From Anaerosolibacter carboniphilus (GTDB taxonomy: Bacteria; Bacillota; Clostridia; Peptostreptococcales; Thermotaleaceae): a stretch of 64,000 bases of DNA. A model generated the notes under the pieces. The model was not told where the DNA came from. It worked only from the letters and a program-made list of their open reading frames with translations, and ran no database searches. The stretch is taken from contig NZ_JACHEN010000005.1 of the NCBI RefSeq assembly GCF_014205875.1, forward strand, positions 1 through 64,000, read 5' to 3'. Position 1 is the first letter of the stretch. Each line of letters opens with the position of its first letter. Position numbers and translations under genes: made by a program. Below are positions 7,753 through 15,201 of the stretch, one piece after another.

Positions 7753-8759
7753 TAAACTCGCTCCCCACTGTTCGTGTAACAATAATCAGCTGCTGGGTCC
7801 TCTTCCAGAAAATCCCCTGTTTTCTTATAGGCTCTTGCTCTGCATCCTCCACATATTGAAATGTTTGCGCATGTACCACATTTCCCCTTATATTTATCAA
7901 AGTTCCTTAAATCATTAAATATCTCACTGTCTCTCCAAATTTGATCAAAAGAAGATTCTCTAACGTTTCCTACTTTTATAGGTAAATAAGGGCATATGTG
8001 AACATCTCCATTCGGAAGAATGCAGCAATATCCAATACCAGCAATACATCCCCGGGTAAATCTCATTTTCATGTCTCTTTGCTTTGCAAAGGACATGAAC
8101 TGAGGTGCACACGTAGGCTTAAGTTCAAGTTCTGTATCCAGCTGTTTATCTAAAACTTCATGGATCAATTTGATGTATTCTTTATGCTCTAATGACAGGT
8201 GTCCTAGATTGTCACCCCGGCCAACTTCTACTAAAAAGAATGGATGATGGGCTGAAGCCCCTACACTTTTGGCTAAATCAGTTATCTGCAATATGCTTTC
8301 TTTATTTGCTTTTGTAACTGTAGAATTGATTTGAACGCGAATTCCTGCTTTGATACAATGATCGATTCCCGTGAGAGCCTTCTCAAAACACCCTAGTGTG
8401 TTTCTAAAAATGTCATGCTTTTCTCCGCATAGATCATCAATACTGATGGCAACAGCCTCAATTCCAGATTCCTTCATGGTTCTTGCCATCTCTGCAGTTA
8501 TTAAAGTTCCATTTGTTCCTACTACCGGCCTTAATCCAACTGATTTCGCATAACTTGCAAATTCAAATATATCCTTCCTTATAAGCGGTTCTCCGCCACT
8601 CAGTACCAGTATCCTAAATCCTGCTTGGGCAATTTCTTTAATCAGCCTTTTTCCTTCTTCAGTTGTTAGTTCACCTTCATATTGCCTCTGTTCAGAATCA
8701 CGATAACAATGTTCACAGTATAGATTGCACTGTTTTGTAATATTCCAGGATATAATCAT
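7752..8759 (-). CDS. ahbD: Radical SAM heme-biosynthesis enzyme, NirJ2/AhbD-like
   Basis: The 335-residue enzyme has the radical SAM cluster CNLYCEHC (Cys 11, 15, 18), the GGEPLIR motif, and a C-terminal SPASM/Twitch-like region with Cys 294/297/303/306 and a late Cys 327, plus CILPNGDVHICPY before it. In the siroheme pathway AhbD converts iron-coproporphyrin III to heme b by oxidative decarboxylation. In Firmicutes this type has been called NirJ2. It overlaps the preceding radical SAM gene by 4 bases. AhbC and AhbD are related, so the exact step of each paralogue is inferred from gene type and order. Confidence 0.82.
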   Translation of the reverse strand: MIISWNITKQCNLYCEHCYRDSEQRQYEGELTTEEGKRLIKEIAQAGFRILVLSGGEPLIRKDIFEFASYAKSVGLRPVVGTNGTLITAEMARTMKESGIEAVAISIDDLCGEKHDIFRNTLGCFEKALTGIDHCIKAGIRVQINSTVTKANKESILQITDLAKSVGASAHHPFFLVEVGRGDNLGHLSLEHKEYIKLIHEVLDKQLDTELELKPTCAPQFMSFAKQRDMKMRFTRGCIAGIGYCCILPNGDVHICPYLPIKVGNVRESSFDQIWRDSEIFNDLRNFDKYKGKCGTCANISICGGCRARAYKKTGDFLEEDPAADYCYTNSGERV

Positions 8760-9919
8760 ATTTCATCATCCTCCAAGTAACATGCCGGATCAGAAGCCCA
8801 CATATCGTTATGAATATAATAGGCCCTGGCTCTTAAGTTGCCATTACAAATGCTTAGCCACTTACAGCTTGTACATCTGCCCTTGATTAGGTTTTTTCTA
8901 TTCCGCAATTCGCCTAAAATGGCTTCACTGTTATTCCATATATCCGAAAAGGATTTTTCCTTTAAGTTTCCAATAGGCAAAAACCTGGTAAACTGATCTG
9001 GATAAACATTTCCTTTCCAATCAACATTGGCAATCGCACTCCCGGACCTATTTCCTCTATTTCTTGCTAAAAACTCAAACATTTTATCTGCCAATTCAGG
9101 ATCTTCTTTTCTAGTTTTTAGATAAATATAGGGTCCATCCGCATGGTTGGCAACCGTTAATATTTCTTTCTTACCTTTTCCCTCGACGATGGCTTTCTTG
9201 GCGTATTCATATAAGTAGTCAATAACTTCTTTTGTTTCTTCATTTGATAACATCTGATCCATAATTTCTTTGCCTCTGCCAGAGGGGACTAAATGATAGA
9301 AACAAATTCTATCAACTTTCATTTCCTCCATCAGATTTAGTATGGTAGGTACATCTTTATAGTTATTCTTTTGCAGCGTGAACCTGAGCCCTACTTTTTG
9401 ACCCACACGATGACAATTTTCTATAGCCCGCAATGCGTTATCAAAAGCGCCAGTGGTTCCTCTGAAATCATCATTTTTTTCTCTTGTTCCATCGATGCTT
9501 ATTCCTACATAGCTGATGCCCATATCTTTTAAGTTATCAGCGGTAGATTGATCTATTAAGCTTCCATTGGTGGAAAGACTTGTTCTGATATTTTTAGTTT
9601 TAATATATTTCATAATGTCGAATATATCCTCTCTGATCAGGGGTTCCCCACCAGAAAGAAGGATTACCGGCACATGATTGGCTGCAAATTCATCAACGAT
9701 TCTATAGATTTCCTTTAAATCTAAAGTATCCGCATCGTCCCCATAAATGGCATTAGAGTAACAATGTTTACAGGAATAGTTACATTTACGCGTGATATTC
9801 CAAGCGATAACAGGTCCTGAACCTTTCTTCACACCTGTTTCCGTTTTGCTGCAATCTCGTGAATACCTTATCGAATGACGATCCTCTAAACCCGATAATA
9901 TTTTAGTAATATCTAACAT
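8756..9919 (-). CDS. ahbC: Radical SAM enzyme, NirJ1/AhbC-like (didecarboxysiroheme to Fe-coproporphyrin)
   Basis: This protein of about 387 residues begins with the MLDITKIL leader typical of AhbC/NirJ1. It carries CNYSCKHC (about Cys 46/50/53), LLSGGEPLIR, and C-terminal cysteines CTSCKWLSIC with a final Cys near residue 380. AhbC removes the two acetate side chains of 12,18-didecarboxysiroheme. The ATG at 9919 has GGGAG correctly spaced; an upstream ATG at 9925 is possible. It is the first gene of the heme operon and lies about 140 bases downstream of a CTCCAT-repeat promoter. A heme d1 role is unlikely because no cd1 nitrite reductase gene is present here. Confidence 0.83.
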   Translation of the reverse strand: MLDITKILSGLEDRHSIRYSRDCSKTETGVKKGSGPVIAWNITRKCNYSCKHCYSNAIYGDDADTLDLKEIYRIVDEFAANHVPVILLSGGEPLIREDIFDIMKYIKTKNIRTSLSTNGSLIDQSTADNLKDMGISYVGISIDGTREKNDDFRGTTGAFDNALRAIENCHRVGQKVGLRFTLQKNNYKDVPTILNLMEEMKVDRICFYHLVPSGRGKEIMDQMLSNEETKEVIDYLYEYAKKAIVEGKGKKEILTVANHADGPYIYLKTRKEDPELADKMFEFLARNRGNRSGSAIANVDWKGNVYPDQFTRFLPIGNLKEKSFSDIWNNSEAILGELRNRKNLIKGRCTSCKWLSICNGNLRARAYYIHNDMWASDPACYLEDDEI

Positions 9920-10060
9920 TCGCATTCTCCCATCTGCTCTTCAACATTATTTATTATTTTTTCTGTGAAGCTTCATTCACCGTTGTTATAAAAAATATTA
10001 CATTCCAAGGATTCTTTCTCATTATTTCTCATAGAGTATGCCCAAAATACGAATAAATCT

Positions 10061-10093
10061 ATAATAACAAAATTATATGGAGAATTTATGGAG
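10061..10093 (-). promoter_or_regulatory. CTCCAT direct-repeat promoter of the heme operon
   Basis: On the minus strand two CTCCAT units with an 11-bp period are followed after 10 bp by a TATTAT -10 box (10066-10061). The geometry is identical to 4403-4435 and 17068-17100. The gap 9920-10258 otherwise holds only AT-rich leader and the terminator of the next operon. Confidence 0.75.
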
Positions 10094-10201
10094 GATCTTC
10101 CATATATCAAATTGTTTCTTAGCATTATCCTTTGTTTTGCATAGATAAGCATTCCCTTTATATTCTACATTGAACAGCTCAATTATATTTTTTCTTTTAA
10201 A

Positions 10202-10247
10202 AAAAATAGATAGTCCTAGCAATCCACTGCTAAGTCTATCTATTTTT
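10202..10247 (-). terminator. Terminator of Met-rich/zinc-ribbon pair
   Basis: A stem AAAAATAGATAG paired with CTATCTATTTTT encloses an imperfect inner stem, 12 bases beyond the stop codon. It ends in T's on the minus strand. Confidence 0.75.
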
Positions 10248-10258
10248 GCTTATATGAT

Positions 10259-10687
10259 TTACATCATGCCGCCCATCATACCCATACCGCCACCACCACT
10301 TGGCTGCATACTGTTCATATTGTTCATCATTGGCATCATGCTCATGCCACCGTTCATGTTCATGCCACCCTGCATATTCATGCCGTTCATATTCATCATC
10401 GGCATCATGTTCATACCGCCTTGCATATTCATATTACCTTGCATGTTCATGCCATTCATGTTGTTCATTGGCATCATATTCGTGCCACCCTGCATATTCA
10501 CATTCCCCTGCATGTACATACCATTCATATTGTTCATGTTATATCCGTTACCCATATTCATGTAATTACCATAACCAGTGTTCATGCTGCTATATCTAGT
10601 AAATTCATTGACGCCCCATAATACACCAAAGCTAATCACTATACCTGCTAGAGATATTACTGCTAGTTTAAACCATGGATTTTTCAT
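10259..10687 (-). CDS. Methionine-rich membrane-anchored repeat protein
   Basis: The 142-residue protein has an N-terminal helix (residues about 5-27) and then a low-complexity extracytoplasmic tail. The tail is built of units such as NMQGGMNMMPMNNMNGM repeated about three times, and ends GGGGMGMMGGMM. Roughly a third of the residues are Met. A strong ribosome site (AGGAAGGAG) precedes the ATG. It is a paralogue of the C-terminal part of the 127-810 product. Dense MxM/MxxM spacing is typical of Cu(I)/Ag(I) binding, but the binding is inferred. The sigma-54 promoter at 11180-11195 would transcribe it. Confidence 0.78.
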   Translation of the reverse strand: MKNPWFKLAVISLAGIVISFGVLWGVNEFTRYSSMNTGYGNYMNMGNGYNMNNMNGMYMQGNVNMQGGTNMMPMNNMNGMNMQGNMNMQGGMNMMPMMNMNGMNMQGGMNMNGGMSMMPMMNNMNSMQPSGGGGMGMMGGMM

Positions 10688-10701
10688 AAAGTTTCTCCTT
10701 C

Positions 10702-11133
10702 CTACACATTTTTTATTTCTTTTTCCTTACCACAATGAGGGCAAACTTTCCATTCTGCATTTAGTTCTTTTCCACAAATTGTACAACTTTCTTTACTGAC
10801 AATTGCTTTGTTTCCTGAAAATGTGTTTTTTATTGTTTCCACATCTTCTGTTGTGAATAGATTGTTTTTAATCCATACGATGATCCCTGCTACTAGACCA
10901 ATCACAAACACAACAAACAGTACTTTAATCATAAGTAACAGTAAATAGGATATTGATCCACCATATCCAAAACCATACCCAGTACCCATATACATATGTT
11001 CACCTCCATAATTTCCTCTCATTGTAAATCCTAGACCAAACCCAGAACCAAATACTAAGCTCTGTAGCAGACTCAACCCAATAATACCTAAAAGGGCGAC
11101 CATCATCATCTTAACAAAAGGATTATTCTTCAT
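10702..11133 (-). CDS. Two-helix membrane protein with C-terminal zinc ribbon
   Basis: The protein has about 143 residues. Helix 1 follows MKNNPFVK; then come a Gly/Tyr/Met-rich loop (GGEHMYMGTGYGFGYGG), helix 2, and a cytoplasmic zinc ribbon CTICGKELNAEWKVCPHCG. The ATG at 11133 is chosen because GGAGGTGAAGCAC precedes it. It has the same layout as one unit of the 1985-2953 protein. It is 14 bases upstream of the Met-rich gene and in the same operon. Function unknown. Confidence 0.75.
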   Translation of the reverse strand: MKNNPFVKMMMVALLGIIGLSLLQSLVFGSGFGLGFTMRGNYGGEHMYMGTGYGFGYGGSISYLLLLMIKVLFVVFVIGLVAGIIVWIKNNLFTTEDVETIKNTFSGNKAIVSKESCTICGKELNAEWKVCPHCGKEKEIKNV

Positions 11134-11179
11134 GTGCTTCACCTCCTTCATCACTTTTTCGTTGTCGATATTATACAAT

Positions 11180-11195
11180 CGCAATAAGCGTGCCA
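11180..11195 (-). promoter_or_regulatory. Sigma-54 promoter
   Basis: The minus strand reads TGGCACGCTTATTGCG, matching the -24/-12 consensus TGGCAC-N5-TTGC. It lies 46 bases upstream of the zinc-ribbon gene start at 11133. The 12-mer GCTTTATATATT occurs 67 bp further upstream at 11262-11273; the same 12-mer sits at nearly the same distance from the promoter at 14877-14892. A small hairpin at 11367-11386 also lies in this gap. Confidence 0.8.
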
Positions 11196-11431
11196 ACTTT
11201 TTTCTATATGAAATTTCTTTCTTGAAAATATCAGTGCGCTTTCTGAGTCGGCTCGTACGCTGCTTTATATATTGATTTTATGTGCTCAGCTGTATAGGAA
11301 CCTTTCATCTAACGCTGTAAATCATAAATTACTTTCCTCATATCCCTAATCTTATCAATATAAAAGGGTGTGTAAAAATACACACCGTACTGTATAAAAT
11401 TGAACATATTGAAATATGAATCATATATAAT

Positions 11432-11459
11432 AAAAAAAGCAGTCCCTAAAGACCACTTT
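11432..11459 (-). terminator. Terminator of the NtrC-type operon
   Basis: The stem AAAGTGGTC/GACTGCTTT, including two G-U pairs, is followed by a T-run on the minus strand. It overlaps the last codons of the regulator gene. Confidence 0.7.
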
Positions 11460-12819
11460 TATTATGTGTTTGGAGATTGAACTTTTCCATTCTGTAAATA
11501 AGGGCATGCCTTGATATCCCTAGCAGCTTTGCTGCTTGTGTCTGATTCCATTCTACCATTTCTAACGCCTGACGAACTAAGCTCTTTTCTACCTCTTCAA
11601 GTACGATCCCCGCTTCTGGAAGAACAAATATATCATCATAGTCAGAGTAAGCACCTCTGATTACCTCCTTCGGTAATAAAGAAGCTTTAATATAACCATC
11701 ATTTGCAAGAATGACAGTTCTTTCAATAATATTCTCAAGCTCCCGTATATTTCCAGGATAATCATAGTTCATCAATATTTCCAATGCGTCATTTTCAACG
11801 ATTAAGCTGCCCTTATTCAGTTCCTTCCCATATTTTGCTGCAAATGATTCAACCAATAGCGAAATATCTTCTTTTCTTTGTCTTAAAGGGGGGATATGGA
11901 TAGGGATCACCTTTAATCGATAAAGCAGATCCTCACGAAAATTGCCTTCTTCAACCATTTTTTCAAGACTTCTATTTGTAGCTGCAACAATCCTAACATC
12001 AGCCTTAATACTTTCTGTTCCTCCCACTCTTTCAAATTCTTTTTCTTGAAGAACCCTAAGTAATTTGACCTGTAGCGAAAGACCTAACTCTCCAATTTCG
12101 TCTAAAAAAAGAGTTCCTCCTTGGGCTCTATCAAATCTTCCTGGTTTTCTATTCTGAGCTCCAGTAAAGGCGCCCTTTTCATAACCAAACAACTCACTCT
12201 CTAGTAAATTTTCAGGAATCGCACCACAATTAACCCGGATATAAGGTTTATTTTTTCGGCTGCTTTGGCTATGAATAGCACTCGCAATTAACTCCTTACC
12301 TGTACCACTCTCTCCTGTAATGAGTATTGTAGCATTTGTATCTGCAACTTTCTCGATCAGCTCAAATATTTCGCACATTTTTTTGCTTTTGCCAACAATC
12401 TTATGATTTTTTGTTTCTGAGATAGCACTCCTGAGATAGTCTACTTCTTTGTTTAGCTCATCAACATGTAAAGCCTTATTTATTTTAAGCATTAATTCAT
12501 CAATATCAAACGGTTTTGAAAGGTAGTCTAATGCGCCCAACTTCATAGCTTCCACAGCTGCATCCGTATTTCCATGGGCAGTTATCATGATAACAGGTAT
12601 CTTCTCATGAATGGTACGTATTCTTTTTAATACCTCCATACCGTTAATTTTAGGCATTCTATAATCAAGAACCACTAGATCTGGTTCTTTATCTAGAAAA
12701 AGTTCAAAGGTCTCTTGACCATCCTTTGCTTCAATAACACTAAAATTACATTCTTTCAGTTTCTTTTCTAATATCCATCGCATATTTTTTTCGTCATCGG
12801 CAATCAATACTTTTTTCAT
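11446..12819 (-). CDS. NtrC-family sigma-54-dependent response regulator
   Basis: The 457-residue protein has a receiver domain (IADDE, LVVLDYRMP, LSKPFD), an AAA+ domain with Walker A GESGTGKE, the sigma-54 contact loop GAFTGA and LFLDEIGEL. A Fis-type helix-turn-helix closes the protein (NQTQAAKLLGISRHALIYRM). It opens promoters bound by RNA polymerase-sigma-54 when phosphorylated. Its ATG overlaps the kinase stop codon. Three sigma-54 promoters within 8 kb (11180, 14877, 19255) are likely targets, including its own operon. Confidence 0.95.
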   Translation of the reverse strand: MKKVLIADDEKNMRWILEKKLKECNFSVIEAKDGQETFELFLDKEPDLVVLDYRMPKINGMEVLKRIRTIHEKIPVIMITAHGNTDAAVEAMKLGALDYLSKPFDIDELMLKINKALHVDELNKEVDYLRSAISETKNHKIVGKSKKMCEIFELIEKVADTNATILITGESGTGKELIASAIHSQSSRKNKPYIRVNCGAIPENLLESELFGYEKGAFTGAQNRKPGRFDRAQGGTLFLDEIGELGLSLQVKLLRVLQEKEFERVGGTESIKADVRIVAATNRSLEKMVEEGNFREDLLYRLKVIPIHIPPLRQRKEDISLLVESFAAKYGKELNKGSLIVENDALEILMNYDYPGNIRELENIIERTVILANDGYIKASLLPKEVIRGAYSDYDDIFVLPEAGIVLEEVEKSLVRQALEMVEWNQTQAAKLLGISRHALIYRMEKFNLQTHNKSGL

Positions 12820-14234
12820 AAATTGATGGATACCTCCTTGTCAATTGGAAGAAGTAATTCAAATCTGGTACCTTCCCCTATTTTACTAAAGACATCAATT
12901 ACACCGTTATGCTCTTCAACAATCCTATGAACAATGGAAAGACCTAAGCCCGTTCCTTCTTCCTTTGTCGTAAAGAATGGGTTAAATACCTTTTTTATAT
13001 TACTTTCTTCTATGCCTATACCCGTATCCTGGAAAATGATTTGAATCCATTGGTGATCTAACACTTTCACTGCAATGGTAAGTTCTCCCCCATCAGGCAT
13101 TGCATCCGTTGCATTAAATATCAAATTAATAAATGCCTGCTTTAACAGTTCTTTGCTTGCAACAATTTCAGGGGTTTTCTCAACACAACAATTTATAGTA
13201 ACTTCACTTTGTTTAATATATTTACTCGTAATTGCAATTACATCTTGTACGATTGTATCAACAGAACATACCGCCATTTCATTCTTATTTGGCTTTGCAA
13301 AATCCATAAGACTCTTTACGATTCGGTTGGCTCTTTCTACTTCCTCATCGATTATTTCTAATTCTCGTATAGCCTCGGTATTTTTCTCTGCTTCCCCTTT
13401 CATTGTCTGTGCCACAGCTTTTATAATAGCCAATGGGTTTCTTATCTCGTGGGCTATTCCAGTAGAAAGTTCTCCAAGAGCCACTAGCTTATCATTTCTT
13501 TGTACGTGTTTCTGAAGTTTATTTAATTCAGTTATGTCATCAAAGATCATTACTAAACCTTTATTCATATTTTCTAAATTTAGAGGATAAATATTGACTC
13601 TAATATTTGTTTCCTTATTGGCTATCTTTACCTCTATTTCGATATTCTCAATGATTTTATTTTGTCTTATAGACTCTATTGCTTTTATTTTCACCTGTTC
13701 ACAGCACACAATTGTCTCAAGAAAGCTTTGTCCAATACAAGTCTCATCTATTCCAAGAATATCCGTTGCTCCTTGATTGATAATGGTAATAAACATATCA
13801 TTGTTTACTGCAACAACACCACTTTTGATACTCTCAATGATACCATTCGTATATTTTTCTAGAAGTATATATCTAGCTAAACTGCCTTTTATATCTTCTA
13901 ACTCCCTATTTTTTCGTTCAAATAAGATCCCTGTTACCATTCCGATAGAAAAGAAGAAGAATACATCTATTAATTCATTTATAGTAGGAGAGCTTAAATT
14001 GACAGCTAGTAAGATATGGGGGGAATATACTAATCCTACTATTAAAGCGACTAGAACGCTCCCTCTAAATCCATATTTGTAAGCTCCCATGATGATAGGC
14101 ACCGTATATAATAGTCTATAGACACTATGATAAGGCACATCTTTATATCCATATAGGTAGTGGATAATACTAATGCCTGCAATAAATAAAAAAATTACAA
14201 TTTCATATTTATATTTTAAAACGACTCTCTTCAT
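12816..14234 (-). CDS. Membrane sensor histidine kinase with PAS domain (NtrB/AtoS-like)
   Basis: The 472-residue protein has about four to five N-terminal helices (residues 1-110) and a PAS domain around residues 125-240. The HisKA domain has GIAHEIRNPLAI, and the ATPase domain has FINLIFNATDAMPDGG, DTGIGI and GTGLGLSI. It is translationally coupled on both sides through ATGA overlaps with the zinc-ribbon gene and the NtrC-type regulator. The compact membrane part suggests it senses a membrane or intramembrane signal rather than a large ligand. Confidence 0.93.
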   Translation of the reverse strand: MKRVVLKYKYEIVIFLFIAGISIIHYLYGYKDVPYHSVYRLLYTVPIIMGAYKYGFRGSVLVALIVGLVYSPHILLAVNLSSPTINELIDVFFFFSIGMVTGILFERKNRELEDIKGSLARYILLEKYTNGIIESIKSGVVAVNNDMFITIINQGATDILGIDETCIGQSFLETIVCCEQVKIKAIESIRQNKIIENIEIEVKIANKETNIRVNIYPLNLENMNKGLVMIFDDITELNKLQKHVQRNDKLVALGELSTGIAHEIRNPLAIIKAVAQTMKGEAEKNTEAIRELEIIDEEVERANRIVKSLMDFAKPNKNEMAVCSVDTIVQDVIAITSKYIKQSEVTINCCVEKTPEIVASKELLKQAFINLIFNATDAMPDGGELTIAVKVLDHQWIQIIFQDTGIGIEESNIKKVFNPFFTTKEEGTGLGLSIVHRIVEEHNGVIDVFSKIGEGTRFELLLPIDKEVSINL

Positions 14235-14494
14235 TTGATCACATCTTTATCTATAGGTTTTTCACAGTACGGACAAAAGCGCCAATGAACATCGATTTTT
14301 TCTCCGCAATTTGTGCAATACTTTTTTAACGTTTCTTTGCAAATTGGACACACATTGAAATCTTTTTCAACAATGTTATCACAGTTTGGACATCTACTTA
14401 TTGGAGATGTCACCGATTGACTTGCATTGTTGGCTTTATATATAAAAAGGTAATATACACACAAAGCAATAATTAACAATATAAAAAGTGTCAC
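14231..14494 (-). CDS. Single-helix membrane protein with double zinc ribbon
   Basis: This 87-residue protein has an N-terminal helix and two zinc ribbons: CPNCDNIVEKDFNVCPIC, then CTNCGEKIDVHWRFCPYC. The GTG start has AAAGGATG in front. It is co-transcribed with a second zinc-ribbon protein, the kinase and the regulator. It may be an accessory or adaptor to the kinase, by inference from context. Confidence 0.72.
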   Translation of the reverse strand: MTLFILLIIALCVYYLFIYKANNASQSVTSPISRCPNCDNIVEKDFNVCPICKETLKKYCTNCGEKIDVHWRFCPYCEKPIDKDVIK

Positions 14495-14500
14495 TTACTA

Positions 14501-14839
14501 TCATCCTTTCCTGTTTATGTGGGCTCCGCACATTGGACAAATCTTCCACCGCTCACTCTCCACATCAAATCCACACCTTCTGCACTTCTTAGCACTATTT
14601 TGAGCCTGCAGCATATCCAAAAGTATAAAACCTCCGATGGCAATTGCTACGAATATGATGATCCAAAAGTTCATGCTGTAGTTATAATTATTGTACATGC
14701 GCATTTTCGAATGCATACCCATGCCCATCCCCATCTGCCAATTCTGCTGGAAGAACATAGGGGCAAAGATAAAATTATAGATAAAGATAACACCTATGAC
14801 AATTAAGAGCATGTACAAGATTGTTCTTCGATTCTGCAT
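14501..14839 (-). CDS. Two-helix membrane protein with Met-rich loop and zinc ribbon
   Basis: The 112-residue protein has an N-terminal helix, an external loop rich in Met and aromatic residues (QMGMGMGMHSKMRMYNNYNY), a second helix and a zinc ribbon CRRCGFDVESERWKICPMC. It has the same architecture as 10702-11133 and the units of 1985-2953. It is the first gene downstream of the sigma-54 promoter at 14877-14892. The Met/His loop facing outside could be a metal sensor for the kinase that follows; this is inferred. Confidence 0.75.
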   Translation of the reverse strand: MQNRRTILYMLLIVIGVIFIYNFIFAPMFFQQNWQMGMGMGMHSKMRMYNNYNYSMNFWIIIFVAIAIGGFILLDMLQAQNSAKKCRRCGFDVESERWKICPMCGAHINRKG

Positions 14840-14876
14840 AACGATTCCTCCCTAAGATGTTTACATTATAAAACAA

Positions 14877-14892
14877 TGCAAGAAAAGTGCCA
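14877..14892 (-). promoter_or_regulatory. Sigma-54 promoter of the NtrC-type operon
   Basis: TGGCACTTTTCTTGCA on the minus strand is a perfect match to the -24/-12 consensus, 38 bases upstream of the first start codon. GCTTTATATATT at 14961-14972, 69 bp upstream, is a candidate enhancer-site component. The rest of 14893-15090 is AT-rich without a gene. Confidence 0.85.
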
Positions 14893-15090
14893 ATTCAATG
14901 TAAAACTACTCATAAACAAAGCATGTTATCTAATATTCGTTTCAAATTATCTTGTATATCGCTTTATATATTTTATATGATATCAAAAACTCTGAATATT
15001 TTCCAAATTATATATAATCCCCATATCCTTTTAGTAAGTAGCGAAAGAATTTTCATGTAATTGTCAAGTTCTCAATTTACGATATGTTTA

Positions 15091-15132
15091 GATAATAAGA
15101 AACTCTGGTCTTCGCCAGAGTTCCTTATTATC
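15091..15132 (-). terminator. Terminator of multicopper oxidase gene
   Basis: A long stem (GATAATAAGxAACTCTGG paired with its complement, TCTTCG loop) lies 70 bases beyond the oxidase stop codon. Confidence 0.65.
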
Positions 15133-15201
15133 TACCGTAAAGCTTTATTTATTTCAAGCTTTCGCAGCAATTTCAAAGTATCCATCTATCTTTATTAAAG
15201 C

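Noticed and set aside
6803-9919. Heme d1 biosynthesis (nir) operon
   Set aside because: The NirJ/NirD-like names derive from that pathway, but there is no cd1 nitrite reductase or other nir gene here. The siroheme-to-heme b route fits better with the cytochrome nearby.
10170-10599. Long plus-strand frames opposite the Met-rich protein gene
   Set aside because: They are antisense shadows of a low-complexity gene, with odd composition (Cys/Ser/His or Pro/Met-rich) and no ribosome sites.
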